27,849 bases of DNA, from assembly GCA_913051905.1 (NCBI GenBank), contig CAJXBY010000013.1:1-27849 (forward strand), read 5' to 3'. The notes beneath the pieces were generated by a model. It saw only the letters and a program-made list of their open reading frames with translations, ran no database searches and had not been told where the DNA came from. Below, piece by piece: positions 8,910 through 16,643 of this stretch. Made by a program: the position numbers and the translations under genes. Origin of the DNA: an uncultured Gammaproteobacteria bacterium. Lineage in GTDB: Bacteria; Pseudomonadota; Gammaproteobacteria; Arenicellales; UBA868. How positions within the stretch are numbered: position 1 is the stretch's first letter; every line of letters begins with the position of its first letter.

Positions 8910-9908
8910 TCAGGTCGTGATCTCAGAACTGTGTGGGCAGGCGACCTGATGCCCGGATAGCGCCGCAACCAGTTCCGGTATATCTCGTTCACAGCTTGAC
9001 CTGCCGATGGAGCATCGCGGATGGAACGAGCAGCCTGGGGGAAGGTCAACCAGATCGGGTGGATTCCCGGGTATGGGGATGAGATTCGAGCCGTGGGCTG
9101 AATCCAACCTCGGGACCGAATTCAGAAGACCATAGGTATAGGGATGTTGGGGGCGGGCATAGATGTCACCTGCGTCACCTTCCTCGACGATGCGCCCCGC
9201 GTACATGACATTGACCCGGTCCGCATAGCGTGCCACCACGCCCAGATTGTGTGTAATGATGACCAGCCCAACGTTCATTTCCCGGCACAGGCGCTGCATG
9301 AGTTGCAGAATCTGTGCTTGGATTGTGACGTCCAGGGCGGTGGTGGGCTCGTCGGCGATGATCAACTCGGGGTCACAGCTCAGTGCCATGGCGATCATCA
9401 CCCTTTGCCTCATGCCCCCGCTGAAATGGTGGGGATACTGACGCAGGCGATCCCTGGGCTCGGAAATGCCGACCCGGGTCAGTAATTCGATGGCCCGTTC
9501 CTTGGCTTGTGCTGTATCCAGTCCCAGGTGCAATTTCATCTGTTCGGTGATCTGGCGACCGATGGACAATACAGGGTTAAGAGAAGTCATTGGTTCCTGA
9601 AAAACCATACTGATCTTCCGGCCACGGAATGTGCGGATCTGGTCCTCGGAAAGGCGCAGAAGATCGGTTTGACCAAACAGGACCTGTCCGCTGACGATCC
9701 GGCCGGGCGGAGTCGGGATCAGTTGGAGTATGGACAATGCGGTCACCGATTTCCCACTCCCGGATTCACCGACGACCGCCAGTATCTGACCGGGCGAGAC
9801 CTTCCACGAGACATTGGTCACCGCTTTCACTGTTCCCAGTGGTGTGGAGAATTCGACCGAGAGGTTATTGACTTGAAGCAGAGTCGACTCAGTCAAGGCG
9901 CCTCCCAT
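8910..9908 (-). CDS. dppD: Dipeptide/oligopeptide-type ABC transporter ATPase DppD
   Basis: A 332-residue ATPase when started at the ATG at 9906-9908. It has Walker A GESGSGKS (47-54), Q-loop [10 protein letters not shown], signature FSGGMRQR (162-169), Walker [13 protein letters not shown] and switch His in ITHN. The C-terminal domain carries Cys 293, 299, 306 and 324, with the same spacing as in DppF. The frame is open further upstream to 10049, but that part resembles no family N terminus. A TTG at 9894-9896 is an alternative start, because GGGAGG lies 4 bases before it, inside the first codons of the ATG version. It is the first gene of the minus-strand operon. Confidence 0.92.
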   Translation of the reverse strand: MGGALTESTLLQVNNLSVEFSTPLGTVKAVTNVSWKVSPGQILAVVGESGSGKSVTALSILQLIPTPPGRIVSGQVLFGQTDLLRLSEDQIRTFRGRKISMVFQEPMTSLNPVLSIGRQITEQMKLHLGLDTAQAKERAIELLTRVGISEPRDRLRQYPHHFSGGMRQRVMIAMALSCDPELIIADEPTTALDVTIQAQILQLMQRLCREMNVGLVIITHNLGVVARYADRVNVMYAGRIVEEGDAGDIYARPQHPYTYGLLNSVPRLDSAHGSNLIPIPGNPPDLVDLPPGCSFHPRCSIGRSSCERDIPELVAALSGHQVACPHSSEITT

Positions 9909-10073
9909 GGTAGTCAATGCTGCACATCTTTTTGGTTGAGTTGTGTCCGTTGGTTCCTGGAAGGTTGCGTTTGAATAGATGAACGCATACCGATCGAGAT
10001 CATTTGTAGCGTGCGAGGAGTTTACACTTAATATATTATCAATATGCAAACCAGACCGTCTGAGGGCGCTGTC
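9909..10073. promoter_or_regulatory. Divergent intergenic region with AT-rich core, probable promoter zone
   Basis: This 165-base gap separates dppD (minus) from the acetamidase gene (plus) and must hold the promoters of both unless transcription enters from elsewhere. Its only AT-rich patch is at about 10021-10047 (TTTACACTTAATATATTATC and following). TATATT and TATTAT hexamers there could act as -10 elements, but no matching -35 box at good spacing was found on either strand. No clear operator palindrome was seen. Confidence 0.35.
10062..10066 (+). promoter_or_regulatory. Ribosome binding site deciding the acetamidase start
   Basis: GAGGG lies 7 bases before the ATG at 10074. The upstream in-frame ATG at 10044 has only AT-rich sequence before it, so the later start is preferred. 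Confidence 0.6.
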
Positions 10074-11012
10074 ATGTCCGCGTCACACACCATCCACTCG
10101 GCGCATCACCACTTTGGCTGGGACAACGCCCTGGTGTCTGTGATGACGGTCGCGCCCGGCGATTCGGTCGAAATCGACACCGTCGATTCTTCCGGTGGAC
10201 AGTTGACGGTCGACTCGGATGTCAGCGATGTCTCTGCTATGGATTTTGGCAAGGTCAATCCTGTCACGGGCCCGATCAAGGTCGACGGTGCTGAGGCCGG
10301 CGACCTGCTCAAGGTCACTCTCGATACCTTCGAACCCTCGGGATGGGGATGGACAGCGATCATTCCAGGTTTCGGTCTGCTCGCTGATCAGTTCACGGAT
10401 CCGGCACTTCACACCTGGCGGTACGATGCCAGCAGTCTGGCACCGGCCGCCTACAGCTCTGTGGGCCAGGTTCCACTCAAACCCTTCTGCGGCACCATCG
10501 GTCTGGCCCCGGCTGAAGCGGGTCTACACAGTGTGGTGCCCCCTCGCCGCGTCGGTGGCAATATGGATATTCGCGATCTGTCGGCCGGTACCGTGTTGTA
10601 CCTGCCGGTCGAGGTCGACGGTGCTCTGTTGTCCCTTGGGGATACGCACGCGGCCCAAGGCGACGGTGAGGTGTGCGGCACTGCAATCGAAAGCCCGATG
10701 GCTGTGGGTCTGACGATTGACCTCGTAAAACAGTCGCCTCTCAGGTTTCCTCGTTACGAGACAAAGGGGCCGGCATCGAGTCACTTTGACCAAAAGGGAT
10801 ATCAGGTTACGACCGGAATCGGTCCTGACCTGATGCAGGGGGCGCGGGATGCCGTCAGCGGCATGATCGATCTCCTGGGGACCCGGCATGGCCTATCTCC
10901 AGCCGAAGCCTACATGCTGTGCAGTGTCTGCGCCGATCTTCGGATCAGTGAAATTGTTGACCAGCCCAACTGGGTGGTTTCGCTGTATTTCCCGAATATC
11001 GTCTTCGACTAA
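10074..11012 (+). CDS. Acetamidase/formamidase family amidohydrolase
   Basis: A 312-residue member of the FmdA/AmdA family, cytoplasmic enzymes that hydrolyse formamide, acetamide or similar short amides to ammonia and acid. Conserved blocks seen are GGNMDIRDL (161-169) and the metal-site block GDTHAAQGDGEV (189-200), followed by the C-terminal YMLCSVCADLRISE region. The ATG at 10074 was chosen over the one at 10044 because GAGGG at 10062-10066 stands 7 bases before it and the family begins close to the HHHFGWDN block. It is transcribed away from the dpp operon, which itself encodes an amidase, so both may serve amide nitrogen use. The exact substrate is not evident. Confidence 0.9.
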   Translation: MSASHTIHSAHHHFGWDNALVSVMTVAPGDSVEIDTVDSSGGQLTVDSDVSDVSAMDFGKVNPVTGPIKVDGAEAGDLLKVTLDTFEPSGWGWTAIIPGFGLLADQFTDPALHTWRYDASSLAPAAYSSVGQVPLKPFCGTIGLAPAEAGLHSVVPPRRVGGNMDIRDLSAGTVLYLPVEVDGALLSLGDTHAAQGDGEVCGTAIESPMAVGLTIDLVKQSPLRFPRYETKGPASSHFDQKGYQVTTGIGPDLMQGARDAVSGMIDLLGTRHGLSPAEAYMLCSVCADLRISEIVDQPNWVVSLYFPNIVFD

Positions 11013-11045
11013 GATCAATCTTCTTGGTTGTACCAGGGTAGGGCG

Positions 11046-12005
11046 TCAACGGCTACGCCGGCACATGCGAACCTTACGGGTACCCTTGCCCGGTTTGTAA
11101 TTGGGCATCATTAACAGGCAGTTGTCGTAGGGTGTGACAATTGGTATGTCACCGTCATTGGCGATCAGGGTTCCGGCATTCTCAATCACTTCCATACCCG
11201 CGAAGGGCTCAACGAAGGCGAAGTCGTCGGTCTGAGCCGTCACACCGTCTGTGACATCCCACATCTCGGCTGTCGGCGGTTCACTGGCTGCACTGGACAG
11301 GAGTTGCTTGATGAATTCGTCTGACACAATGTCTGCTGCGCGCAGAAAATGCAGCGCGGTGTCCAATGCTGCAACACCGGTGGCAGTGGCCCAGTGCTGG
11401 CCACACTCGACCAGCATAGCGACTTTATCGTTGGAAGTATCGTGAAACGGTGTGTACTCGATTAGCCTTTTACCCACGATGTGCCCTGACCCGCACATGA
11501 TGAAAGCCGGAAAATTGACCTGCCTGGCAAATTCCCGCTCTTTTTCCAGTCCGTTGCAGATCATCAGAGCTGCCGAGTGGGTTCCCATGGAGTGAATGTC
11601 CAGCAGTAGATCAACCGAATCAAAGACGGGGCGCAACTCGCGGGCGCGACGAAGTTCAGCACTGTCTTCGTCCGAGTCCAACCGGTCCTCTACCCAGACC
11701 CGATTGAAATCTTCGTCGACGAAGCGCGAGTCGTCCGGATTCAGCGGATCAAAATTATGAAAGGCCCTGTGGTTGATGAATCCCAGGGTCAGCTTGCCTC
11801 TCGATGGCCGAACATCGGCCTTGAACAATGCGTCAAGTGCAATAGCACCGCAGATCTCGTTGCCGTGGGTGACGGCATTGATCATCACGTGCGGGCCGGG
11901 TTTGTCACTGTCAAACGTGGTCACGAATTCAACACCAGCGTTGCCTTTGCGATAGGACTCGATATCCGGGGCGCTCAGTTCGACCGGGTAATTGTTGGGG
12001 GTCAT
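11046..12005 (-). CDS. Succinylglutamate desuccinylase/aspartoacylase-family (M14-like) zinc hydrolase
   Basis: A 319-residue zinc-dependent deacylase. The metal ligands are His47 and Glu50 in THGNE and His138 in LLDIHSMG. The DFNR block (99-102) matches the family's DLNR substrate motif, and Glu200 in LVECGQH is the catalytic base. The last 80 residues form the small C-terminal beta domain of this family. Such enzymes remove acyl groups from amino acids (succinylglutamate, N-acetylaspartate, N-acetyl-diaminobutyrate). None of the neighbouring genes identifies which. It lies 147 bases after the PhyH-family gene on the same strand and converges with the acetamidase gene at a distance of 33 bases. 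No good ribosome site precedes the ATG. Confidence 0.9.
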   Translation of the reverse strand: MTPNNYPVELSAPDIESYRKGNAGVEFVTTFDSDKPGPHVMINAVTHGNEICGAIALDALFKADVRPSRGKLTLGFINHRAFHNFDPLNPDDSRFVDEDFNRVWVEDRLDSDEDSAELRRARELRPVFDSVDLLLDIHSMGTHSAALMICNGLEKEREFARQVNFPAFIMCGSGHIVGKRLIEYTPFHDTSNDKVAMLVECGQHWATATGVAALDTALHFLRAADIVSDEFIKQLLSSAASEPPTAEMWDVTDGVTAQTDDFAFVEPFAGMEVIENAGTLIANDGDIPIVTPYDNCLLMMPNYKPGKGTRKVRMCRRSR

Positions 12006-12152
12006 GGGATGTGTCTACTCGCGTTCATTGATGATCTGATCGTTCCCAAAAGCTGTCATCCTGACCCTCTCCGTGCAGGGTGCCGGGGTGAATTGCGGAC
12101 CTCGGCCGATGACCTTCCAGATGGGATGTCGCCGGGCTGGACTGATCGTCTC

Positions 12153-12983
12153 TCAGGAGGCTTTCCCGACGGCCGGCACGTAAGGTTTGGATGTAAAGTG
12201 TTCAACTTCGCCAGCTGCAAACTTCAGTCCAGCTTGCTTGATAGCATCGTTATCGACCTTCTCAAGCGGTACGTAGTACCGGTCGTCGTCCTGGTTCAAG
12301 GTATCGTTGCTCACGGCGTTGTAGCAGCACATGAAGGTCCAGCGCCGGTTTGCCGAGCGGTTCTGGTCGGAGCAGTGCAGCGTGTTGCTGTGGAAGACAA
12401 CGGCGTCCCCGGGATTCAGGACGCAGTCGACCACCTCATGGGATTCGAGGATGCGGGCCATGCGTTCCGGATCGGCGGTGTTCTGTTCCGGGGTAACCTG
12501 AACGTGGTCAAGCCGCCCGAGTCTGTGTGACCCTCTGACCAGCTTCAGGCAGCCGTTCGATGCGTCGGTTCGGTCCAGTGCAATCATGAAACTCAGCATC
12601 TTGGGTGCCAGGCAACCATTGTAGTACCAGTAACCGTAGTCTTGGTGCCACTCCCAGGCACCGCCCACATAGGGATCCTTTGCGGTCAGCTTCGACTGGA
12701 AATGATAGACCGGCTCGCCGATCAGGTCTTCGGCCATGTCAACGATCTTACGGCTGCGTGCGGCAAGCCCATAGACGCTGTCTCCAGCGCGGTTCCAGAG
12801 TGAGATGCGCGTCGCGCCGCCTTGCTGATCTGCACGCAGCAGTGAGTGCGCAGCGATGGCAGGGTCTTGCTCCATGGCGCGTCCAAGAAGGTCGACTTCC
12901 TCGGCGTCAAAGAGATCACGGGTAAAAATGAATCCGTACTCGTGGTAATCAGCGATATCTTGGGTCGTCAGACGGGATACCAT
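12153..12983 (-). CDS. Phytanoyl-CoA dioxygenase (PhyH) family Fe(II)/2-oxoglutarate oxygenase
   Basis: A 276-residue oxygenase. The iron facial triad is visible: His113 and Asp115 in WEWHQDYGYW and His203 in FHSNTLHCSDQN, with Arg213 or 214 (SANRRW) likely to bind the 2-oxoglutarate carboxylate. Members hydroxylate varied substrates: phytanoyl-CoA, ectoine, natural products. The ATG at 12983 was chosen because MVSRLTTQDIADYHEYGF matches the family N terminus. The frame reaches an upstream ATG at 13061 that would add 26 unrelated residues. Neither start has a clear ribosome site. It is divergent from the AtuA-like gene and upstream of an M14 deacylase. A role in branched acyl-CoA oxidation with the right-hand cluster is possible but unproven. 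Confidence 0.9.
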   Translation of the reverse strand: MVSRLTTQDIADYHEYGFIFTRDLFDAEEVDLLGRAMEQDPAIAAHSLLRADQQGGATRISLWNRAGDSVYGLAARSRKIVDMAEDLIGEPVYHFQSKLTAKDPYVGGAWEWHQDYGYWYYNGCLAPKMLSFMIALDRTDASNGCLKLVRGSHRLGRLDHVQVTPEQNTADPERMARILESHEVVDCVLNPGDAVVFHSNTLHCSDQNRSANRRWTFMCCYNAVSNDTLNQDDDRYYVPLEKVDNDAIKQAGLKFAAGEVEHFTSKPYVPAVGKAS

Positions 12984-13149
12984 GTAAAGGCGCTCATCAT
13001 CCAAAGTCCGTGAGCCGATCTTAACAAAAAGTGACCGTGTATTTTGCGCTTGCGACCCCATCGTTCAGTTCGGTTGTTACGTCAATGATGCTGCCCGGCA
13101 TGCAGTAAACTCGACAGCGGGAGTGCGTCCTGATCACCGGTAGGCAGAC

Positions 13150-14949
13150 ATGGCAGACACAACGATCCGAATCGGCGGTGCCAGTGGATTCTGGGGTGAA
13201 GCCGGGCTGGCCACGCCGCAATTGCTGGAGGCCGGTGGACTGGATTACCTGGTCTATGATTATCTGGCCGAGATCACCCTGTCGATCATGGCCAGGGCCC
13301 GCGACCGAGACCGGAACCTCGGATACGCAACGGACTTCATCGATTCCACTCTCGGCCCGAATCTGACGGAAATTTCGAACCAGGGTGTGAAGCTCATCTC
13401 GAATGCCGGCGGCTTGAACCCCGCGGCCTGCGCCGTTGCAGCAAGGGAGGTTATCGCACAAGCGGGACTCGACCTGACGGTGGCCGTGGTCAGCGGTGAT
13501 GATCTCAGCAGTCATAAATCACTCTTTGCCGATCGCGGCTTGACCGAGATGTTCTCAGGAAGGCCGTTTCCCGCACCAGACAGCATTGCCAGCATCAATG
13601 CCTATCTTGGCGCGTTTCCGATCGCTAAGGCGCTTGACCGTGGTGCAGACATCGTGATCATCGGGCGCTGTGTGGACAGTGCGGTGACGCTGGGAGCCTG
13701 TATACACGCATTCGGATGGCAGGCCGATGATCTCGATCGTCTGGCAGGTGGGTCTCTGGCCGGACATATTCTTGAATGTGGTCCTCAGGCAACCGGTGGA
13801 AACTTCACTGACTGGCAGGAGACGGCCGATTCACTGACTGACATCGGATATCCCATTGCCGAGATCTCAAGCGACGGTTCCTTTGTCTGTACCAAACCTG
13901 AGTTGAGTGGTGGGGTGGTGACGGTCGGTTCGGTGGCGGAGCAGGTGCTCTATGAAATCGGCGATCCACAGGCCTATGTGCTGCCGGACGTTGTTTGCGA
14001 TTTTTCGGAGATCCGAATTGATCAGTCGGGGCCCGACCGGGTCCGGATCAGCGGTGCGCTTGGCTATCCGCCACCCCATGAGTACAAGGTCTGTGTGACC
14101 TACGCTGACGGGTTTCGGGGAGGTCTTCTACTGACCTTCAATGGATTCGATGCCAGAGCTAAAGCTTTGGTTTTTGCCAAGGCCAGTATTGCCCGTGCCA
14201 CCCGGCGTTTGACGGCACTTGATCTGCCCGAATTCACGGAAACCAGTGCCGAGGTCTTTGGCGGAGTTCCGGAGGGTTGCCTTGAGGCTGGAACCGAGAC
14301 CTACCAGGAAGTGGTACTCAAGATCGCGGCCCGTCACCCGGCGGCTGCCGGTGTTGCGACTCTGCTGAAAGAAATCACGGGTCTGGGCCTGGCGACGCCG
14401 CCTGGCTTGTCGGTCTTTGCCGGAAGCCGGCCCCGGCCCTCCCCTGTGGTCCGGCTGTTCTCCTGCCGGGTTCCCAGATCCGAAGTCAAGGTTCAGATCG
14501 AATGCCAGGGTAAGACGTTTGTACACGAGCCAAGAGCGGTAGATTCGCTGCCCGTCGCTCGTCCGGTACCGCACCTGGAACCGACCGAACCTGACCATTC
14601 GGGCCAGATGGCCGCCGTCCCGCTGGTCAGGTTGGCGTTTGGGCGCAGCGGTGACAAAGGCAACAACGCCAACATCGGGATCATCGCCCGCCGGCCTGAG
14701 TATCTGCCTTTTATCTGGAAGGCGCTCAGCCCGAAAGTGGTGGCGCGGTGTTTCTCCATTTATCTTGAGGGGGAAGTAGAGCGATATCTGCTGCCGGGAA
14801 TTCATGCAGTCAACTTTGTGCTGCACGATGTGCTTGGTGGCGGCGGTATCGCGAGCCTTCGAAATGATGCACAGGGCAAAGGATTCGCCCAGATTCTGCT
14901 GGCGCAGGCGATCACCGTGCCTGTTGAGCTCATTGGAGCTCAGCGATGA
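13150..14949 (+). CDS. AtuA-family protein (DUF1446) fused to AtuA-like C-terminal domain
   Basis: A 599-residue cytoplasmic protein. The N-terminal part (about 4-450) is the DUF1446 domain, opening with IRIGGASGFWGE. The C-terminal part (about 490-595) is the AtuA-like ferredoxin-fold domain, with LAFGRSGDKGNNANIGII and the end region HDVLGGGGIASLR. AtuA is encoded with the geranyl-CoA carboxylase in Pseudomonas acyclic terpene utilisation clusters, but its biochemical role is not established. Here the stop overlaps the start of the carboxyltransferase gene (ATGA at 14946-14949), so synthesis is probably coupled, supporting a role beside the carboxylase. The ATG has only a weak upstream GGTAGG. 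It is the first gene of the plus-strand set. Confidence 0.9.
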   Translation: MADTTIRIGGASGFWGEAGLATPQLLEAGGLDYLVYDYLAEITLSIMARARDRDRNLGYATDFIDSTLGPNLTEISNQGVKLISNAGGLNPAACAVAAREVIAQAGLDLTVAVVSGDDLSSHKSLFADRGLTEMFSGRPFPAPDSIASINAYLGAFPIAKALDRGADIVIIGRCVDSAVTLGACIHAFGWQADDLDRLAGGSLAGHILECGPQATGGNFTDWQETADSLTDIGYPIAEISSDGSFVCTKPELSGGVVTVGSVAEQVLYEIGDPQAYVLPDVVCDFSEIRIDQSGPDRVRISGALGYPPPHEYKVCVTYADGFRGGLLLTFNGFDARAKALVFAKASIARATRRLTALDLPEFTETSAEVFGGVPEGCLEAGTETYQEVVLKIAARHPAAAGVATLLKEITGLGLATPPGLSVFAGSRPRPSPVVRLFSCRVPRSEVKVQIECQGKTFVHEPRAVDSLPVARPVPHLEPTEPDHSGQMAAVPLVRLAFGRSGDKGNNANIGIIARRPEYLPFIWKALSPKVVARCFSIYLEGEVERYLLPGIHAVNFVLHDVLGGGGIASLRNDAQGKGFAQILLAQAITVPVELIGAQR

Positions 14950-16568
14950 GCGTTTTTCGTTCACGCATCGATGCGAACGAGCAGGTTTTTGCGGATAACC
15001 GGACAGAGATGCTGGTGCTGATTGACAAACTGCGCGGGCTCGAACATCGCGCTGCCGAGCTGTCAGAACGCCGCCGGCCGCGATTCGAGGAGCGCGGGCA
15101 ACTCACACCGCGGGAGCGCCTGTCCGGATTACTGGACCCCGGGCTGCCGTTTATAGAGCTCTACAACATGGCTAATTACCTCGTGGACGACGATGATCCC
15201 GAGAGCAGCATTCCCGGAGCCAGCATGATCTGTGGTATCGGTTTTGTCGGCGGGGTGCGCTGTATGGTGATCGTCGATGACAGCGGTATCAACGCCGGTG
15301 CGTCCACCACTACCTCGGTGAACAAGGCGCTCGGTGTTCTGCACCTGGCAATGACGCAAAAGTTGCCGTTGATTCATCTGGTTGAAAGCGCGGGTGCCAA
15401 CCTGATGCGGTACACCGTTGAACTGTGGGCCAATGGCGGGGGAATGTTCCACGGGCTTGCCCGTCTCAGCGCAGCGGGTATCCCCACTTTTGTCGTCTTG
15501 CACGGCCCGTCTACCGCCGGCGGTGCCTACCAGCCCGGTATGAGTGATTATGTGATCGGCGTGCGGAAGAACGGTATGGCAGCGCTCGCTGGTGCGGCGC
15601 TGGTGAAGGCGGCAACGGGTGAGGTCGCCGAAGACGCTGAGCTCGGTGGTTCAGAGATGCACGCCTCGGTATCCGGCCTGGTCGAATATCTTGCTGAAGA
15701 CGATGCGCATGGTCTGGAGATTGCGCGGGATCTGATGGCGCGGCTGGACTGGAATGCAGCCTGTCCAAAGCCGGGGTCCTGTTCATTCAGTGAACCGCGC
15801 TACAGCCCTGACGAGATAGCCGGTGTTGTCCCGGTCGATTATCGAAAACCCTACGATGTGCGCGAAGTCGTCGCCCGTATTGTTGATGACTCTGATTTCG
15901 TCGAATTCAAACCGCGCTACGGCGTTTCCACAGTCTGTATACAGGCCAGGATATTCGGTCAGGCCTGTGGACTGATCGGGAATAACGGTCCGATCGATCC
16001 GGCCGGCGCGACCAAGGCAGCCCAGTTCTTCCAGCTTTGTGATCAGTCCGACATGCCTCTCATTTTTCTGAACAATACGACCGGCTATATGGTTGGGACA
16101 GAATACGAACAGGCCGGCATGATCAAGCATGGCTCGAAAATGATCCAGGCAGTATCAAACGTGGGGGTTACCAAGATCTCGCTTTATATCGGTGCCAGTT
16201 TTGGAGCCGGTAATTACGGGATGTGTGGGTATGCCTACGAACCCGATTTCCTGTTTGCCTGGCCCAATGCGACCACCGGTGTGATGGGTGGAGAACAGGC
16301 TGCTTTGACGATGGAATACGTCATGATCAATTCGGCAAGAAGACGGGGTAAAGATGTGGACCACGCAGTACTCAAGGCACAGAAGAATGCGATTATCGAG
16401 CACTACGACCGTCAGTCGGACGCCTTCTATACCTCCGGGCGTCTGCTGGATCACGGCATCATCGACCCGCGTGACACCCGTAAGGTGTTGGGGTTTGTAC
16501 TTCAGACCTGCTGGGAGTCACGCCACCGGACACTCCGGCCGAACACTTTCGGCATCGCGCGGTTGTGA
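14946..16568 (+). CDS. Acyl-CoA carboxylase carboxyltransferase (beta) subunit, methylcrotonyl/geranyl-CoA type
   Basis: A 540-residue carboxyltransferase subunit, which moves CO2 from carboxybiotin to an acyl-CoA. It shows the two crotonase-like halves. The N half has LTPRERLSGLLDPG, GIGFVGGVRCMVIVDD, LVESAGANL and GPSTAGGAYQPGMSDY. The C half has GPIDPAGATKAAQFFQLCD, PLIFLNNTTGYMVG and ASFGAGNYGMCG. The length and motifs match MccB/LiuB/AtuC rather than acetyl-CoA carboxylase AccD. Gene order after an AtuA-like gene favours a branched enoyl-CoA substrate such as a methylcrotonyl or geranyl homologue. Ribosome entry is probably coupled to the preceding gene. Acyl-chain specificity cannot be decided by eye. 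Confidence 0.92.
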   Translation: MSVFRSRIDANEQVFADNRTEMLVLIDKLRGLEHRAAELSERRRPRFEERGQLTPRERLSGLLDPGLPFIELYNMANYLVDDDDPESSIPGASMICGIGFVGGVRCMVIVDDSGINAGASTTTSVNKALGVLHLAMTQKLPLIHLVESAGANLMRYTVELWANGGGMFHGLARLSAAGIPTFVVLHGPSTAGGAYQPGMSDYVIGVRKNGMAALAGAALVKAATGEVAEDAELGGSEMHASVSGLVEYLAEDDAHGLEIARDLMARLDWNAACPKPGSCSFSEPRYSPDEIAGVVPVDYRKPYDVREVVARIVDDSDFVEFKPRYGVSTVCIQARIFGQACGLIGNNGPIDPAGATKAAQFFQLCDQSDMPLIFLNNTTGYMVGTEYEQAGMIKHGSKMIQAVSNVGVTKISLYIGASFGAGNYGMCGYAYEPDFLFAWPNATTGVMGGEQAALTMEYVMINSARRRGKDVDHAVLKAQKNAIIEHYDRQSDAFYTSGRLLDHGIIDPRDTRKVLGFVLQTCWESRHRTLRPNTFGIARL

Positions 16569-16643
16569 ACGATGGTTTCTCTATCCGATATCGGGCAGCT
16601 CTGGTCTGTAAACGGCAGCGACGTGTTCGAATGAAGCCCGGTT

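Noticed and set aside
9909..10049. N-terminal extension of dppD to an ATG at 10049
   Set aside because: The 47 added residues match no ATPase N terminus, and the extension would occupy the whole divergent promoter region.
10044..10073. Earlier ATG for the acetamidase at 10044
   Set aside because: It has AT-rich sequence and no ribosome site before it, whereas GAGGG is well placed ahead of the ATG at 10074.
11013..11045. Possible bidirectional terminator between acetamidase and M14 genes (AAGATCAATCTT)
   Set aside because: Only five paired bases with a two-base loop and no U tract, so not a credible hairpin.
12153..12983. Ectoine hydroxylase (EctD) identity for the PhyH-family gene
   Set aside because: The iron site is shared by the whole family, the surrounding sequence does not show EctD's characteristic signature, and no ectoine synthesis genes are present.
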